From Corynebacterium sp. MSK297 (GTDB taxonomy: Bacteria > Actinomycetota > Actinomycetes > Mycobacteriales > Mycobacteriaceae): 64,000 nt of DNA. Under the pieces are notes generated by a model, which searched no databases, was not told the origin of the DNA, and saw only the letters and a program-made list of their open reading frames with translations. Location: assembly GCF_030232885.1 (NCBI RefSeq), contig NZ_JASPGD010000001.1, positions 1 to 64,000 on the forward strand. Direction: 5' to 3'. Numbering within the stretch: the first letter of the stretch is position 1; every line of letters begins with the position of its first letter. This document shows, in pieces, positions 19,406 through 31,567 of the stretch. Position numbers and translations under genes: made by a program.

Positions 19406-20127
19406 TGACCACAGTCTTTCCTGCAACAGATAAACAGGACATGGCGCACAAGGTGGCACAGCGATTTGTTGATTTAGTCACCGAAATTCACGCAACCGGG
19501 GGTGGGGCACATGACGACGGCACTGTGCGCGTGGTATTGACCGGTGGCTCTTCGGGAGCCGCGGTGCTCGAAGCACTAGCTAGTAAAGGTGCGGAGCTGG
19601 ATTGGTCCCGTATCAGGATCTTTTTCGGTGATGAGCGCAACCTGGCCGTCGACGATACAGAATCCAACGAAGGACTGGCGCGCCGTGTCTTCCTTGACCA
19701 GCTGGATATTCCCGAAGACAATATCCACGGTTATGGACTGGCTGGCAACGAAGACCTTGCAGAACGCGCCCGAGATTACGCAGCGATGCTAGCGGATTTC
19801 GCGCCCGCTGGTTTTGACCTCCACCTAGTAGGCATCGGTGACGATGGACATATCAATTCATTGTTTCCCAACCACGCGGCACTCGACAACGAAGCAACCG
19901 TCGTCGCGGTGACAGACTCGCCCAAGCCCCCGGCAGAACGGTTGAGTCTGGGTCTTCGCGCGGTGACACACACTGACCGGATTTGGTTTCTGGCTGCGGG
20001 AGAAAATAAATCCGATGCAGTCGCGCGGGTAATCTCCACCGCGAAACCTGATAAGTCATGTCCAGCCACCCTCGTGCATGGACGTATCGAGACGCTCTTG
20101 TTTAGTGACGTGATCCCCGCGCATTAA
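19405..20127 (+). CDS. pgl: 6-phosphogluconolactonase
   Basis: This 240-residue SugarP-isomerase/6PGL-family protein (DevB type) hydrolyses 6-phosphogluconolactone, the product of Zwf. Visible motifs are L-T-G-G-S-S-G near 39-45, F-F-G-D-E-R near 70-75 and G-I-G-D-D-G-H near 147-153. Its ATG overlaps the opcA TAA. It is the last gene of the plus-strand pentose-phosphate unit, followed by a hairpin before convergent secG. Confidence 0.95.
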   Translation: MTTVFPATDKQDMAHKVAQRFVDLVTEIHATGGGAHDDGTVRVVLTGGSSGAAVLEALASKGAELDWSRIRIFFGDERNLAVDDTESNEGLARRVFLDQLDIPEDNIHGYGLAGNEDLAERARDYAAMLADFAPAGFDLHLVGIGDDGHINSLFPNHAALDNEATVVAVTDSPKPPAERLSLGLRAVTHTDRIWFLAAGENKSDAVARVISTAKPDKSCPATLVHGRIETLLFSDVIPAH

Positions 20128-20193
20128 AAATATGCTTGTGCGCTACCTTTAGCTGCACAAGCACTCAACTCTGACCAAAGAACCAACGCACAA

Positions 20194-20229
20194 AACCCAC
20201 CGGCTGGAGATGACTCCGACTGGTGGGTT
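20194..20229. terminator. Bidirectional terminator between pgl and secG
   Basis: AACCCACC (20194-20201) and GGTGGGTT (20222-20229) form an 8-bp stem whose loop contains a short GGAG/CTCC helper pairing. It lies between convergent genes; A-rich sequence precedes it and a short T stretch follows, so either strand could use it. Confidence 0.6.
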
Positions 20230-20266
20230 CATCGTTAGTGTGATGACGATCTACAAGCTAGACGAA

Positions 20267-20503
20267 CTACAAGTTATAAGCCTGTAGCAGGTTCAACGCG
20301 ACGATCGCTGCAATCCAAATCAACGCCAAGACAATTGTGTAACGGGTCAGGTTCTTTTCCACCACGGTGGAGCCAGACAAGTTAGACTGCACGCCACCAC
20401 CGAACAGGCTCGACAAACCGCCACCTTTGCCCTTATGGAGCAAGATGAAAATAGTCATCAATACTGCTGTAACCAGCAGGATGATCTGCAGCGCTAGTTG
20501 CAT
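20267..20503 (-). CDS. secG: SecG, preprotein translocase subunit
   Basis: This 78-residue SecG has two hydrophobic spans (about 4-24 and 54-75) joined by the characteristic loop L-H-K-G-K-G-G-G-L-S-S-L-F-G-G-G. It is an accessory subunit of SecYEG in the plasma membrane. In C. glutamicum ppc lies between tpi and secG; here secG directly follows tpiA with an 85-base gap. Confidence 0.95.
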   Translation of the reverse strand: MQLALQIILLVTAVLMTIFILLHKGKGGGLSSLFGGGVQSNLSGSTVVEKNLTRYTIVLALIWIAAIVALNLLQAYNL

Positions 20504-20588
20504 TCAGGTGTTCCTTCACAATGAGTGCGGGTTTATAAGTATACCGACGGTCAAGTATACCCTTAATGGGCAGCGAATGGGTGATTTA

Positions 20589-21368
20589 CTAAGCCTGTGA
20601 GACGGATGCTGCTGCTAACTTAGCAAACTCTTCGCCATCCAGTGATGCGCCGCCCACCAAGCCGCCGTCGACGTCTGGCTGCGCAACGATATCCGCGATA
20701 GAATCGGTGCGCACCGAACCTCCATACAGAATGCGCATTGCTTCTGCTGTCTCCTCGTCGGCAAGCCTGGACACCAAGCCGCGGAGAGCCTTGCATACCT
20801 CTTGCGCATCCTTCGGTGACGCTGCTTTACCGGTTCCGATTGCCCAGATTGGTTCATAGGCCAAGACGGTATTCTTCAACTGCTGGGCATCCAAACCGTC
20901 CAAGGAATTACGGACCTGCTCCATGATGTAGTCGAGGTAGCTACCCGATTCCCGGATATCTAGCGACTCACCGACGCACACAATTGGCTTGATGCCATGT
21001 TGATGCGCCACTTGGGCTTTCTGCGAGACCAGATCAGAAGTCTCGTGGTGGTAGTGGCGCCGCTCCGAATGGCCTACAATGACCCATTCGCAGCCCAATT
21101 TGGCAAGCATTGGTGCAGAAACATCGCCGGTATACGCTCCCTTTTCTTGGGGAGCCAGATTCTGTGCGCCATAGCTGATCTTCATTTTTTCGCCACTGAC
21201 CACAGTTTGAATCGAACGAAGATCAGTAAATGGTGCCAGCACCGCGATATCGACCTGCTCGTAGTACTCTTTCGGCAAAGCAAACGTCAGCTTCTGGATA
21301 TTCTTGATGGCCTCGAGATGATCGAGGTTCATCTTCCAGTTACCGGCAATGAGTGGAGTTCGTGCCAT
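20589..21368 (-). CDS. tpiA: Triosephosphate isomerase
   Basis: This 259-residue TIM barrel interconverts dihydroxyacetone phosphate and glyceraldehyde 3-phosphate. Active residues are visible: Asn10 and Lys12 in A-G-N-W-K-M-N, His100 in V-G-H-S-E-R-R, and Glu172 in [11 protein letters not shown]. Length and motifs are ordinary. It is third in the gap-pgk-tpiA glycolytic run, 48 bases after pgk. Confidence 0.97.
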   Translation of the reverse strand: MARTPLIAGNWKMNLDHLEAIKNIQKLTFALPKEYYEQVDIAVLAPFTDLRSIQTVVSGEKMKISYGAQNLAPQEKGAYTGDVSAPMLAKLGCEWVIVGHSERRHYHHETSDLVSQKAQVAHQHGIKPIVCVGESLDIRESGSYLDYIMEQVRNSLDGLDAQQLKNTVLAYEPIWAIGTGKAASPKDAQEVCKALRGLVSRLADEETAEAMRILYGGSVRTDSIADIVAQPDVDGGLVGGASLDGEEFAKLAAASVSQA

Positions 21369-21416
21369 GTGGTTCTCCTTGTGATGGTGCTAAACGTTCG
21401 GGTTTTCAGGAAGTGT

Positions 21417-22631
21417 CTATCGGCGAAGGACAGCGACGCCTGGAAGTTCTTTTCCTTCCAGGAATTCCAAAGAGGCTCCGCCACCAGTGGAAATATGGCT
21501 AAATCCAGCTTCATCCAGGCCTAGTGCGCGCACCGCAGAGGCAGAATCCCCACCACCGACAACGGTAAAAGCTCCATTGTTCGTGGCCGCAATAATGGCC
21601 TTGGCGACGCCTTCGGTACCACGTGCGAATGGTTCTTTCTCAAATACGCCCATGGGACCATTCCAAAACACCGTCTTTGAACCGGTAATGAGTTCTGCGA
21701 ACTTGTCCACTGATTTCGGTCCGATATCCGGGGACAACCAGCCTTCCGGGATATTTGCGAGCCCAACAACCTGAGTATTCGCGTCGACGGAAAATTCATC
21801 GGCGGCTAGCAGATCAACCGGCAGACAAATCTTGTCGCCGAAACGTTCCAACAACTGTTGGCACGTTGGAATCATATCCTCCTGCAACAGCGAATTCTGC
21901 ACGTTATAGCCCTGGGCAGCAAGGAACGTGTAGCACATACCGCCACCAATAATGATGTTGTGCGCCTTGCCTGCCAGCGCTTCAATAACGCCTAATTTAT
22001 CGGAGACTTTTGAACCGCCCAACACCACGGTGTAATCCTGCTGCGGATCATCCGCGACCGCCGAAAGCTTTTCTAGCTCTGCCTCAACCAGGTACCCGGC
22101 ATAGGCGTCCAATTTGCCCGCAACCTCGTAGACCGAGGCTTGCGCACGATGAACCACGCCAAACCCATCCGAGACAAACACTCCATCATCGGCAGCTAAC
22201 GCGGCCAACTCCGCTGCGAACTCTTCCCGCTCGGCTGCATCTTTCGACGTTTCCCGAGCATCGAAACGCACATTTTCCAGCAACATCACGTCACCGTCAT
22301 TAAGCCCATTAGCGCGTTCATGGGCATCTTCCCCCGTCACATCCTGGGCTAAAGCAACCCACTGACCCAAAGCATCAGACAGAGCTTCCGCGACCGGCGC
22401 CAAAGAATACTTGTGGTTGAACTCGCCTTTCGGGCGGCCCAGGTGAGAAGCGATAATCACCTTGGCACCGGCGTCGAGAAGCGCTTGAATAGTGGGCAAC
22501 GCCGCCGTAATACGGCCGGGATCAGCGATGGCACCATCGTCGGTAAGCGGAACATTGAGATCCGCCCGCACCAATACGTGGCGGGAATCCAGATCTTGTT
22601 CCAACAACTGCGCTAGCTTACGAAATGCCAA
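21417..22631 (-). CDS. pgk: Phosphoglycerate kinase
   Basis: The 404-residue PGK transfers phosphate from 1,3-bisphosphoglycerate to ADP. The N-domain signature R-A-D-L-N-V-P-L lies at about 22-29, and the nucleotide region G-G-G-D-S-A-S-A near the C-terminus. The gene lies between gap (110-base gap) and tpiA (48 bases), all on the minus strand and likely one transcript. Confidence 0.97.
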   Translation of the reverse strand: MAFRKLAQLLEQDLDSRHVLVRADLNVPLTDDGAIADPGRITAALPTIQALLDAGAKVIIASHLGRPKGEFNHKYSLAPVAEALSDALGQWVALAQDVTGEDAHERANGLNDGDVMLLENVRFDARETSKDAAEREEFAAELAALAADDGVFVSDGFGVVHRAQASVYEVAGKLDAYAGYLVEAELEKLSAVADDPQQDYTVVLGGSKVSDKLGVIEALAGKAHNIIIGGGMCYTFLAAQGYNVQNSLLQEDMIPTCQQLLERFGDKICLPVDLLAADEFSVDANTQVVGLANIPEGWLSPDIGPKSVDKFAELITGSKTVFWNGPMGVFEKEPFARGTEGVAKAIIAATNNGAFTVVGGGDSASAVRALGLDEAGFSHISTGGGASLEFLEGKELPGVAVLRR

Positions 22632-22741
22632 TGTCTCTTCCTTTACGCGATCAGATTCGTGTGCGATTCTACAGCGAACTATTTTACGGTGAACAATTAT
22701 TTACAACGGACAAGCTATGACACGCCTCAATCAGTCCGAGG

Positions 22742-23764
<1,023 letters not shown>

Positions 23765-23808
23765 TTACCGCGTGACGGCCTCAACCGCCGGTCACTTCTG
23801 AGTTTCCG

Positions 23809-24846
23809 CTAGTTTTCTGCACTCCCGGACTCGTCGGAGTGATTGTTGTGCTCGGGAGCCGCAAGATCGTCGTCGAAAGGCTCCTCGTCGATACCTTCTG
23901 AAGTATCTGGGATACCAAGTTCTTCTGCACGCTTATCCGCCATCGATAACAGCCTGCGGATGCGTCCAGCAACCGCGTCTTTGGTCATCTGCGGATCACC
24001 GAGCTTCCCCAGTTCCTCCAACGACGCTTGACGGTATTTCACGCGGAGGTTGCCTGCATCCGCTAGATGCTCCGGTACCTCGTCACCAAGAATTTCCATC
24101 GCCCGATGAACCCGGGCAGCGGCTGTCACCGCAGCACGTGCTGATCGACGTAAATTCGCATCATCGAAATTGGCCAAGCGATTCTGGGAAGCCCGGGCTT
24201 CTCGCCGCATGCGTTTCTCATCCCATTCCAGGCGCGCAACCTGCGCTCCCATGCGACTCAGTAACGCGCCAATCGCTTCCCCATCGCGTATGACCACTCG
24301 GTCCGTGCCGCGGGATTCTTTGGTTTTCGCCGCGATTCCCAGCCTTCGTGCACAGCCCACCAAGGCAAGAGCTGCCTCTTGACACGGGCAAGAAACTTCC
24401 AACGACGAGGAACGACCCGGCTCTGTGAGAACTCCCTGGGCTAAAAATGCTCCTCTCCAGGCGGCCTCATTATCAGCAATCGTCCCAGAAATGACTTGTG
24501 GGGGCAGGCCCACTACCGGATGTCCAGATTTCGTCACCAGCCCGAGCCGACGAGCGATCATCTTCGCATTCCGGGTAATACTAAGCTGGTAGCGTGGATT
24601 CTTTTGCGCACTGACAGGACCCGCTGCGGCGGGGCGAATCGTGATATTAAACAGTTCTTCCAAGTCGTTTGCCAAACGCTGCGCCACCGATAATGAACTC
24701 AGTTCGACCTCGATAGTCAAACTATCGCCGACAACTTCCATCGTCCCTGCTAATCGCAAAATCGCGGCGACTTCTGCATTCCGGGAGGATTGCTTAGCAG
24801 GAACTACCCGAGTGAGTTCCTCTTTGACTTGGTCTGTGAGTCCCAC
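23809..24846 (-). CDS. whiA: WhiA, DNA-binding regulator
   Basis: The 345-residue WhiA has an N-terminal LAGLIDADG-like domain (L-R-L-A-G-T-M-E-V near 27-35, then R-G-A-F-L-A-Q-G near 128-135) and a C-terminal HTH around 215-310 with [12 protein letters not shown]. It ends in an acidic, Asn/Asp/Glu-rich tail of about 30 residues. In actinobacteria WhiA controls cell division or sporulation genes; in corynebacteria its targets cannot be read from this window. It forms the conserved rapZ-yvcK-whiA cluster. Confidence 0.94.
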   Translation of the reverse strand: MGLTDQVKEELTRVVPAKQSSRNAEVAAILRLAGTMEVVGDSLTIEVELSSLSVAQRLANDLEELFNITIRPAAAGPVSAQKNPRYQLSITRNAKMIARRLGLVTKSGHPVVGLPPQVISGTIADNEAAWRGAFLAQGVLTEPGRSSSLEVSCPCQEAALALVGCARRLGIAAKTKESRGTDRVVIRDGEAIGALLSRMGAQVARLEWDEKRMRREARASQNRLANFDDANLRRSARAAVTAAARVHRAMEILGDEVPEHLADAGNLRVKYRQASLEELGKLGDPQMTKDAVAGRIRRLLSMADKRAEELGIPDTSEGIDEEPFDDDLAAPEHNNHSDESGSAEN

Positions 24847-24934
24847 AGCAGCACTCTGCCTTTCGTCTAATGAGTCGATATTTTCTAGCCGGGTGTTAAA
24901 TTTTCCCGGCTCCGCGGAAATGCACAGCCCAGTA

Positions 24935-25984
24935 TTACGTTTCCCGGTTTAACAGGAACTTGGCATAAACTTCGCGCAAAGTATTCGCGAGTTTCGCTTC
25001 CTCGTGCCGGGAACTCTCTCTGCCTGCTTCGTCTATTTCGCGAACATCGGAAAAAACCATCTCAGCTTGCAAGATTCGCGCAGCTTTGCGCAAGTATTCT
25101 CGTTCTGCTTCCGAGGTTACCGATGCAGAGTCACAAATCACCACATCCACATGTAGCCCTGGCGCATGCTGAGCAAGCACGTGGATATGGCGCTCATACG
25201 AAAAACCCTGTGTCTCCCCTGGTTCACCATTCAAGTTCAACACCAGTACACGTAGTCCCGAACATTCGTTAATCGCGCGCACGATCTCTGGCAGTACCAA
25301 GTGCGGTATCACACTAGAAAACCAAGAACCTGGACCGATAGTCACAAGTTCCGCATCAGCAATTGCCTTCAGGGCCGCGGGATTAATGCGCGGATTACTA
25401 GGAATCACACTTACTCGTCGCACTTGGCCAGGTGTGGAAGCCACCGCGACCTGGCCACGCACTGAACGCATCACACGCGGGTCCTCGTCCAATCCCGAAA
25501 CATCAGCCTGAATATCCAATGGCTCTGTGCACACCGGCAATACCCGGCCTTGCGCCCCGGTTAAACGCGTCACTGCATCCAACGCCGCCTGTTCCTGCCC
25601 CAAAATCTCTTTTAATGCAGTGATCAGCAGATTTCCAAGGGCATGACCAGCCAACGCACCGCTACCGCCAAAACGGTGTTGGAGAGTTTGTTCCCAAAAT
25701 CTTCCTTCTTCGCTGCCACTAACCGATAACGCAACCAGAGCCATACGCAAATCACCTGGTGGGATCATGTCAAATTCTTTGCGCAACCGACCGGAACTAC
25801 CACCGTCGTCCGCCACCGTGACGATTGCTGAAATTTCCTCAGCCCCTAACCCTCGGGCAGCCTTAAGGGTTTGGAACAAACCGTGACCACCGCCAAGCGA
25901 TGCAATGCGCTCTAGTAAATGCGTATCAGAATGGAATTGTCCATGGGCAGGCGCCTCAGATACAGGTGGCGGTGTCGAAGCCAT
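24935..25984 (-). CDS. yvcK: YvcK/CuvA-family gluconeogenesis factor
   Basis: This 349-residue protein has the nucleotide-sugar-binding core of the YvcK family (CofD-like fold): G-G-G-H-G-L at 32-37, [12 protein letters not shown] near 58-69 and [12 protein letters not shown] near 217-228. In Bacillus and mycobacteria the family binds UDP-sugars and supports envelope synthesis and growth on some carbon sources. About 27 extra residues precede the core. It follows rapZ after 140 bases and precedes whiA. Confidence 0.93.
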   Translation of the reverse strand: MASTPPPVSEAPAHGQFHSDTHLLERIASLGGGHGLFQTLKAARGLGAEEISAIVTVADDGGSSGRLRKEFDMIPPGDLRMALVALSVSGSEEGRFWEQTLQHRFGGSGALAGHALGNLLITALKEILGQEQAALDAVTRLTGAQGRVLPVCTEPLDIQADVSGLDEDPRVMRSVRGQVAVASTPGQVRRVSVIPSNPRINPAALKAIADAELVTIGPGSWFSSVIPHLVLPEIVRAINECSGLRVLVLNLNGEPGETQGFSYERHIHVLAQHAPGLHVDVVICDSASVTSEAEREYLRKAARILQAEMVFSDVREIDEAGRESSRHEEAKLANTLREVYAKFLLNRET

Positions 25985-26124
25985 GTCGCAGCTAGTCTTC
26001 CTTCTCGTAAATCGATGAGTTAATTATCAATAACCGAGCCCGGTTACAGACGTACACAGATGTGTGGGCTCCGGCTGTTAGTCACCGGGACGTTGAAACC
26101 ATAACGAGTCTCCGATCGCGGCCC

Positions 26125-26997
26125 CTATGGCTTTTCGAAATCACGGTGCATAACGTTTACTTCCAATTCCTCGCGTTGGCGGAGTCTTCGCGCTACTTCT
26201 TCGGAAATTGCGACCGAGCGATGATGTCCACCGGTACACCCAATAGCCACCGTGATGAAGTTTTTCCCTTCATGTCGATACCCAGAAAGCATCGAATCAA
26301 ACATTTTCTCAAAGTTTCCGATAAAGCTCTCTGCCGCGGGGTTCTCCAGTACATAATCAGCCACGGGGCCATCGGTACCGCGATATTCTCGCAACTCCGG
26401 GATCCAATACGGATTAGGCAAAAAACGCACGTCCAACATCAGATCCGCATCGCGCGGCGTACCATGCTTAAACCCAAACGACTCGATAACCACGTGTTGC
26501 TTATCAAGGCTCATCGAACCAAAACTCGCCTCGATTGCACGACGCAGATCATGCACAGAGAGATTTGAGGAATCGATAATCACATCCGCACGCGCCTTCA
26601 GCGCAGAAATCGCTTCCCGCTCCCGCTGAATACCCACCTGAAGGGTATCGTCCTCCTGCAGCGGGTGCGTCCGGCGCACAGAATCAAACCGACGAATCAA
26701 AACGTCGTCACGAGCGTCCATAAACAACACCATGACTGGCATATCGCGGCGTTCTAATTCATCTTTGGCAGACAGAATCGACCCCCCAAACATGCGAGAA
26801 CGCACATCCGCCACGACGGCAACTTTGTCAACCGGCGAATTCTCATCCGCGCACAAATCTAACAGCTGCACCATCAATTCCGGTGGCAGATTATGCGCAA
26901 CATAAAAGCCTTTGTCTTCCAGCACGCGAGCAGCCGAAGATAGCCCGGCACCGGACATTCCGGTGAGTAAAATTGGCGACGTGGCGAATGTGGTCAT
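26125..26997 (-). CDS. rapZ: RapZ-family nucleotide-binding protein
   Basis: This 290-residue protein matches RapZ/YvcJ: P-loop region G-M-S-G-A-G-L-S at 13-20, V-A-D-V-R-S near 64-69, and the C-terminal [10 protein letters not shown] segment. The P-loop position normally occupied by Lys is Leu19. In enterobacteria RapZ delivers the small RNA GlmZ to RNase E; in actinobacteria the role is not established. It lies between uvrC and yvcK in the conserved cluster. Confidence 0.93.
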   Translation of the reverse strand: MTTFATSPILLTGMSGAGLSSAARVLEDKGFYVAHNLPPELMVQLLDLCADENSPVDKVAVVADVRSRMFGGSILSAKDELERRDMPVMVLFMDARDDVLIRRFDSVRRTHPLQEDDTLQVGIQREREAISALKARADVIIDSSNLSVHDLRRAIEASFGSMSLDKQHVVIESFGFKHGTPRDADLMLDVRFLPNPYWIPELREYRGTDGPVADYVLENPAAESFIGNFEKMFDSMLSGYRHEGKNFITVAIGCTGGHHRSVAISEEVARRLRQREELEVNVMHRDFEKP

Positions 26998-27055
26998 GGC
27001 TTACAGCATAGTCGGTGCATCACATCGGTGCGATTTACCGAAACCACCGGTAAAC

Positions 27056-29089
27056 CTACTTGTGGAGCGCAGTATAAATATTTTCCGCTAATGCCGGACC
27101 GAACCCCTTGACCTCGGTGATCTCCTCAACGCTCGCTTGCTTCAGCTTCTTCACGGATCCAAAATGCTTCACCAAATCTGCGCGCCGGGCCGGGCCCAGC
27201 CCAGGCACCGCATCCAATGCCGAGGTGCGCATACGTTTCGAGCGTTGCTGACGGTGGTAGCTGATGGCAAAACGGTGTGCTTCGTCACGGATGTGCTGCA
27301 ACAAGTACAGTGCTTCACTGCCACGCGGGAGAATTATCGGTTCTTCATCACCCGGAACCCAAATCTCTTCGAGGCGTTTTGCCAAGCCAATCAACGCAAC
27401 GTCCACTACGCCGAGCTCATCGAAGATTTTTTGCGCGGCATTCACCTGGGGCAAACCGCCATCTACGACGAATAACTGTGGTGGATACGCAAATTTCTTT
27501 CCATCCGCGGATTCTTCGGTGACGTCTTCGTCGGAAAACGTCGTCGCTTCCAATTCCTCATCCGGGACGTGCAATTTATCGTCTTGGTGTCGTCTGAACC
27601 TCCTTCTGGTGACCTCCGCTATGGACGCGACATCATCCGAATGACCATCACCTGCTGCTTCTTTGATACGGTACCGACGATAGCTGGATTTTCGGGGCAG
27701 CCCGTCCTCAAAAACCACCAGTGATGCCACGACATCAGTACCTTGAATATGCGAAATATCGATGCACTCAATGCGCAACGGGGCAGTGTCCAAGAACAAC
27801 GCCGATTGCAGATCCTGGAGCGCGGCCGAACGTGCGGTTAGATCCCCGACACGTTTGAGTTTGTGTTGTTTCAGCGCATCCTTGGCGTTGCGGTAGACAG
27901 TGTCCATCAACGCTTTTTTGTCTCCGCGCTGCGGTACGCGTAGCTCTACCGGCCCACCACGTAAATCAGAAAGCACCGTGGAGACTTGCTTGCTGTCCTG
28001 AGGTTCGGTGTGCACCATGATCTGACGCGGAATAACAGCCCGGGTGGTCTGCCCCGTAGCCCCGACATGCTCTCGGCTGTCTGCACGCGATTCTTGATCG
28101 ACCCCGCGACGATCAATGAGCTTAGCGTCTTCAGCAGCTTCTAGTTCTTCGCGTTCGGCGGCATCAGAATAAAACTGCACCAAGAAATTCTCAATGAGCT
28201 CAGGAAGTTCCGTGAGCTTTTCGACGACCCAACCACGCTGGCCGCGGATGCGACCATCACGCACGTGGAAAATTTGCACTGCAGCTTCCAACTCGTCGTC
28301 GGCAAAAGCTATGAGATCTGCAGCGGTCCCGTCCCCCAGAACCACTGTCTGTTGTTCCATTAACTTGTCAATCGCCCCGAGGTCATCTCGCAAGCGGGCC
28401 GCGCGTTCAAATTCAAGCTCTTCGGAAGCTTGTTCCATTTCTGCGGTCAGGCGCTTGACGACGTCATTAGTCCGTCCACGCATGAACGACACCAAACCAT
28501 CGACCGTGTCACGGTGCTCGGCGACGCTGACCCGGCCGATGCAGGGAGCATCGCATTTGCCGATATATCCCAGCAGACAAGGCCTACCCAAGCGTTCATG
28601 CCGTCGATACACCCCAGCAGAGCAGCTGCGCATCGGAAATACGCGCAACAGCAAATCCATGGTTTCGCGCACCGCCCAGGCATGCGAGTATGGGCCGAAG
28701 TACCGAACCCCGCGCTTGCGCGGCCCACGGTAGAAAAACACGCGCGGGACTTGTTCGCCCACTGAAACCGCGAGCATCGGATAAGTCTTATCGTCGCGGT
28801 ACATGACGTTAAACCGCGGATCGAACTTCTTAATCCAGGTGTATTCCAGCTGCAGTGCTTCGACCTCACTGGCAACCACAGTCCATTCCACCGAGCTTGC
28901 GGTCTGCACCATTTGTCTGGTTCGCGGGTGCAGTTGCGTGATGTCTTGAAAGTAATTCGACAGGCGCGCCCGAAGGTTTTTTGCCTTGCCGACGTAGACA
29001 ACGCGCCGGTTTTCGTCGCGAAATTTGTACACTCCCGGTTCCGTGGGAATCGTCCCCGGCGCTGGGCGGTAGGTTGCTGGATCGCTCAT
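27056..29089 (-). CDS. uvrC: UvrC, excinuclease ABC subunit C
   Basis: This 677-residue nuclease makes both incisions in nucleotide excision repair. The GIY-YIG domain is at about 16-95 (G-V-Y-K-F... [10 protein letters not shown]), the UVR coiled coil near 205-240, the RNase-H-like domain with D-I-S-H-I-Q-G-T around 415-425, and C-terminal helix-hairpin-helix motifs (V-P-G-L-G-P-A-R and V-K-G-F-G-P-A-L). Length is normal. It precedes rapZ by 58 bases. Confidence 0.96.
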   Translation of the reverse strand: MSDPATYRPAPGTIPTEPGVYKFRDENRRVVYVGKAKNLRARLSNYFQDITQLHPRTRQMVQTASSVEWTVVASEVEALQLEYTWIKKFDPRFNVMYRDDKTYPMLAVSVGEQVPRVFFYRGPRKRGVRYFGPYSHAWAVRETMDLLLRVFPMRSCSAGVYRRHERLGRPCLLGYIGKCDAPCIGRVSVAEHRDTVDGLVSFMRGRTNDVVKRLTAEMEQASEELEFERAARLRDDLGAIDKLMEQQTVVLGDGTAADLIAFADDELEAAVQIFHVRDGRIRGQRGWVVEKLTELPELIENFLVQFYSDAAEREELEAAEDAKLIDRRGVDQESRADSREHVGATGQTTRAVIPRQIMVHTEPQDSKQVSTVLSDLRGGPVELRVPQRGDKKALMDTVYRNAKDALKQHKLKRVGDLTARSAALQDLQSALFLDTAPLRIECIDISHIQGTDVVASLVVFEDGLPRKSSYRRYRIKEAAGDGHSDDVASIAEVTRRRFRRHQDDKLHVPDEELEATTFSDEDVTEESADGKKFAYPPQLFVVDGGLPQVNAAQKIFDELGVVDVALIGLAKRLEEIWVPGDEEPIILPRGSEALYLLQHIRDEAHRFAISYHRQQRSKRMRTSALDAVPGLGPARRADLVKHFGSVKKLKQASVEEITEVKGFGPALAENIYTALHK

Positions 29090-29132
29090 TCTACTGGATC
29101 ACTTAGGGTGCTAGAACTCTCTGTAGCGCTGG

Positions 29133-29675
29133 TTATTCTTCTGGCATGTACTGTGCTTCAAGTGCGCGGAATTTCCGGACTGCTTCAATCGTGTCTTTGC
29201 CATCCGAAGCTTGAATCGCCCACAGCGGCATATATTCAAACTCTGGCAGCTCTAAGCGTGCCATCCGTGCACCTTCTGGGAAGGACAAACCGTAGATCAG
29301 CTGCCAATAATAAAATCTGGTGCCAATAATATTGCGAACTTCCACGCCGTCGCTGTTCACACGCACACGCGGACGAGACAACGCGAGCCAAACCAACACG
29401 GAAATAATCAACCCCACGCCGGGAAACGCGATGAAATCAATCCCGGTGACTGCAGCACCTGTAAATTCTAGGCTTAATTGCCACGCCATGAAAATATGCA
29501 CGGCCATGATGATCGGGATCAAAATCCAAGCATAACCCCGCAGGCGTCGGGAAGTGATGGCCAGCTGCCAAGGCTTATCGCTGGTCACAGAAAACGGGTC
29601 GAGTGCGGTATACGCGGCTAGCTTCTTCTCATCAAGCTGCTTGCGGGAACTGCCCTCATGAGATTGAGATGTCAT
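29133..29675 (-). CDS. PH-domain membrane protein of unknown function
   Basis: This 180-residue protein has a hydrophilic N-terminus, two hydrophobic spans (about 47-67 and 80-100) and a C-terminal bacterial PH-like domain ([13 protein letters not shown] near 103-115, conserved W in the Y-Y-W-Q-L-I-Y-G segment). Similar proteins occur between ribH and uvrC in other corynebacteria. Its start overlaps the ribH stop (ATGA), so it is translated with the riboflavin genes; no functional link is evident. Confidence 0.85.
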   Translation of the reverse strand: MTSQSHEGSSRKQLDEKKLAAYTALDPFSVTSDKPWQLAITSRRLRGYAWILIPIIMAVHIFMAWQLSLEFTGAAVTGIDFIAFPGVGLIISVLVWLALSRPRVRVNSDGVEVRNIIGTRFYYWQLIYGLSFPEGARMARLELPEFEYMPLWAIQASDGKDTIEAVRKFRALEAQYMPEE

Positions 29676-30178
29676 GCTTGCTCCTGCTCATTAGATCGCT
29701 GTTGTTCGCGCAAAATACCCAGCGTCGCCAAAGTATCGAGCGCAGCAGTCATGGCTTCGCCGCCTTTGTCTTCAATGGAATCAGGAAAACCTGCACGAGC
29801 AAGCGCTTGTTCTTGGGAATTAACCGTCAACACCCCGTTCGCGACCGGGGTGGATTCGTCCAGGCTGACCCTAGTGAGGCCTTGCGTCACTGAATCACAA
29901 ACGTAATCAAAATGCGGGGTACCACCGCGAATCACACACCCCAGCGCAACGACAGCATCGAACTGCCGGGCTGCCTGTTGCACTACCACGGGCAATTCGA
30001 TAGCGCCCATGACATGGACTTCGACCACTTCTGCCCCTGCTTCGGTTGCTACCGCGACCGCGCGTGAACGCATCTGTTCACACACTTCCTCATTCCAGCG
30101 AGTTGTCACTACACACACACGCACGCCTGCAGCACTACCGCTACTGATATTGCTCGCTGGTGCTCCTCCGTGTGCCAT
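29672..30178 (-). CDS. ribH: 6,7-dimethyl-8-ribityllumazine synthase
   Basis: The 168-residue lumazine synthase condenses the ribityl-aminopyrimidine with the four-carbon phosphate made by RibBA. Family landmarks are R-W-N-E near 27-30, A-I-E-L-P near 59-63 and catalytic His89 in [10 protein letters not shown] choose ATG 30178, one base past the ribBA stop, because a CAGGAG site lies upstream within ribBA; a 13-residue longer frame has no such site. Confidence 0.95.
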   Translation of the reverse strand: MAHGGAPASNISSGSAAGVRVCVVTTRWNEEVCEQMRSRAVAVATEAGAEVVEVHVMGAIELPVVVQQAARQFDAVVALGCVIRGGTPHFDYVCDSVTQGLTRVSLDESTPVANGVLTVNSQEQALARAGFPDSIEDKGGEAMTAALDTLATLGILREQQRSNEQEQA

Positions 30179-30179
30179 G

Positions 30180-31556
30180 TCAGCTCTTCGCTCCTGTTGG
30201 TGTCGGTGTTGTTGCACCTGGCCTCACGCCAGTCGTTTCGTCGGTGTTATCTTCTGTGTGTTTGTCTTCTGAGTGTTTATCTTCTGGGTGCCGTGCATCC
30301 CATTCCGCGACCGTCGGCAAGTCATGCCCCATGCGATCACGTTTAGTGCGCAGATAAGAAATATTGTCTTCGTTAGCCTCCGTCACCAGCGCGGTGCGCT
30401 GAGACACTTCCACTCCAAAGCCTTCGAGCCCTTCTGCTTTAAAGGGATTATTAGTCAACAAATTTGCCGTGGCGATACCAAGATCAGAAAGGATTTGGCC
30501 GGCCACAGAAAACTCGCGAGCATCCGCTGGCAGTCCTTGCTCTAGATTCGCATCGACAGTATCGGAACCGTTTTCCTGCAAGCGATAGGCCTTGAGCTTG
30601 GCCAGCAATCCGATCCCACGACCTTCGTGGCCACGGATATAAATCACTACCCCGCGACCAGCCTCTTGAATGTAGTCAATCGCTTGGTCAAGTTGTTGCC
30701 CGCAATCGCAGCGCCGCGAATGAAATACATCTCCGGTCAGGCACTCCGAATGCACGCGCACCGGAACATCAGTGGCATCACGTAAATCCTCTACTGACCC
30801 CGCGATCAGCGCAACGTGTTCTGTGCCATCCACCTGGTGGCGATATCCCAACGCGGTCATCGGACCAGCATCCGTCGGCAAGCTGGTTTCGACTTCCCGA
30901 ATCACTTGCATTTCATTACGACGGCGCCACTGGATCAATTGCTCGATCGAGATCAATGCCAGCCCGTGCTCGTCGGCAAATTCACGCAGCTCCGGCAAAC
31001 GCGCCATATCAGTCGGATCTTTTTCGGAGACGATCTCACAGATAGCACCCGCTGGGCGCAGACCCGCTAATCGAGCGAGATCAACCGATGCTTCAGTATG
31101 TCCGTTGCGCTCCAATACTCCGTGTGGACGCGCACTCAGCGGCACGACATGTCCAGGCCGGGTAAATTGTTCGCGATCAGCATCATCAGCTGCTAATGCA
31201 CGCAAAGTCTTCGCTCGGGTCGTCGCAGAAATGCCAGTAGTCCCATCATTGACATCTACAGTGACCGTATAAGCAGTTCCGCGCACGTCCTCATTAATCG
31301 CGGTCATGGGTGGCAACCCCAAACGGTTGAGGTCATGCGGCAACATCGGCGCGCAAATATAGCCGGAGGTATAGCGAACCATGAACGCAACCAGTTCCGG
31401 GGTGGCTTTTTCGGCGGCAAAGATGAGATCACCTTCGTTCTCGCGATCTTCGTCGTCAACAACGACGACCGCCTTGCCTGCGCGAATATCGGCTATCGCG
31501 CGCTCGACGCTATCAAGTTTAATCTCACTGCCATCCTGGGTGACCTCGGTGCTCAT
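30180..31556 (-). CDS. ribBA: RibBA, DHBP synthase / GTP cyclohydrolase II
   Basis: This 458-residue bifunctional enzyme makes both riboflavin precursors. The N-terminal DHBP synthase domain has [10 protein letters not shown] at 34-43; the C-terminal GTP cyclohydrolase II domain has zinc ligands in [14 protein letters not shown] and the R-G-H-E-G-R-G-I-G segment. The extreme C-terminus is a charged tail in which [10 protein letters not shown] and H-T-E-D-N repeat, followed by Thr/Pro/Gly; the catalytic domains are intact. Confidence 0.95.
   Translation of the reverse strand: MSTEVTQDGSEIKLDSVERAIADIRAGKAVVVVDDEDRENEGDLIFAAEKATPELVAFMVRYTSGYICAPMLPHDLNRLGLPPMTAINEDVRGTAYTVTVDVNDGTTGISATTRAKTLRALAADDADREQFTRPGHVVPLSARPHGVLERNGHTEASVDLARLAGLRPAGAICEIVSEKDPTDMARLPELREFADEHGLALISIEQLIQWRRRNEMQVIREVETSLPTDAGPMTALGYRHQVDGTEHVALIAGSVEDLRDATDVPVRVHSECLTGDVFHSRRCDCGQQLDQAIDYIQEAGRGVVIYIRGHEGRGIGLLAKLKAYRLQENGSDTVDANLEQGLPADAREFSVAGQILSDLGIATANLLTNNPFKAEGLEGFGVEVSQRTALVTEANEDNISYLRTKRDRMGHDLPTVAEWDARHPEDKHSEDKHTEDNTDETTGVRPGATTPTPTGAKS
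30246..30290 (-). repeat. 15-bp tandem repeat in the RibBA tail
   Basis: Three units of 15 bp (30246-30260, 30261-30275, 30276-30290) encode the pentapeptides [10 protein letters not shown] and H-T-E-D-N. The second and third units match at 13 of 15 positions. The period preserves the frame. Confidence 0.85.
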
Positions 31557-31567
31557 ATGCCTCCACC

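Noticed and set aside
26031..26046. TAACCG/CGGTTA inverted repeat between rapZ and yvcK as a terminator
   Set aside because: A six-bp stem without a following T-run, inside a conserved gene cluster; too weak to call.
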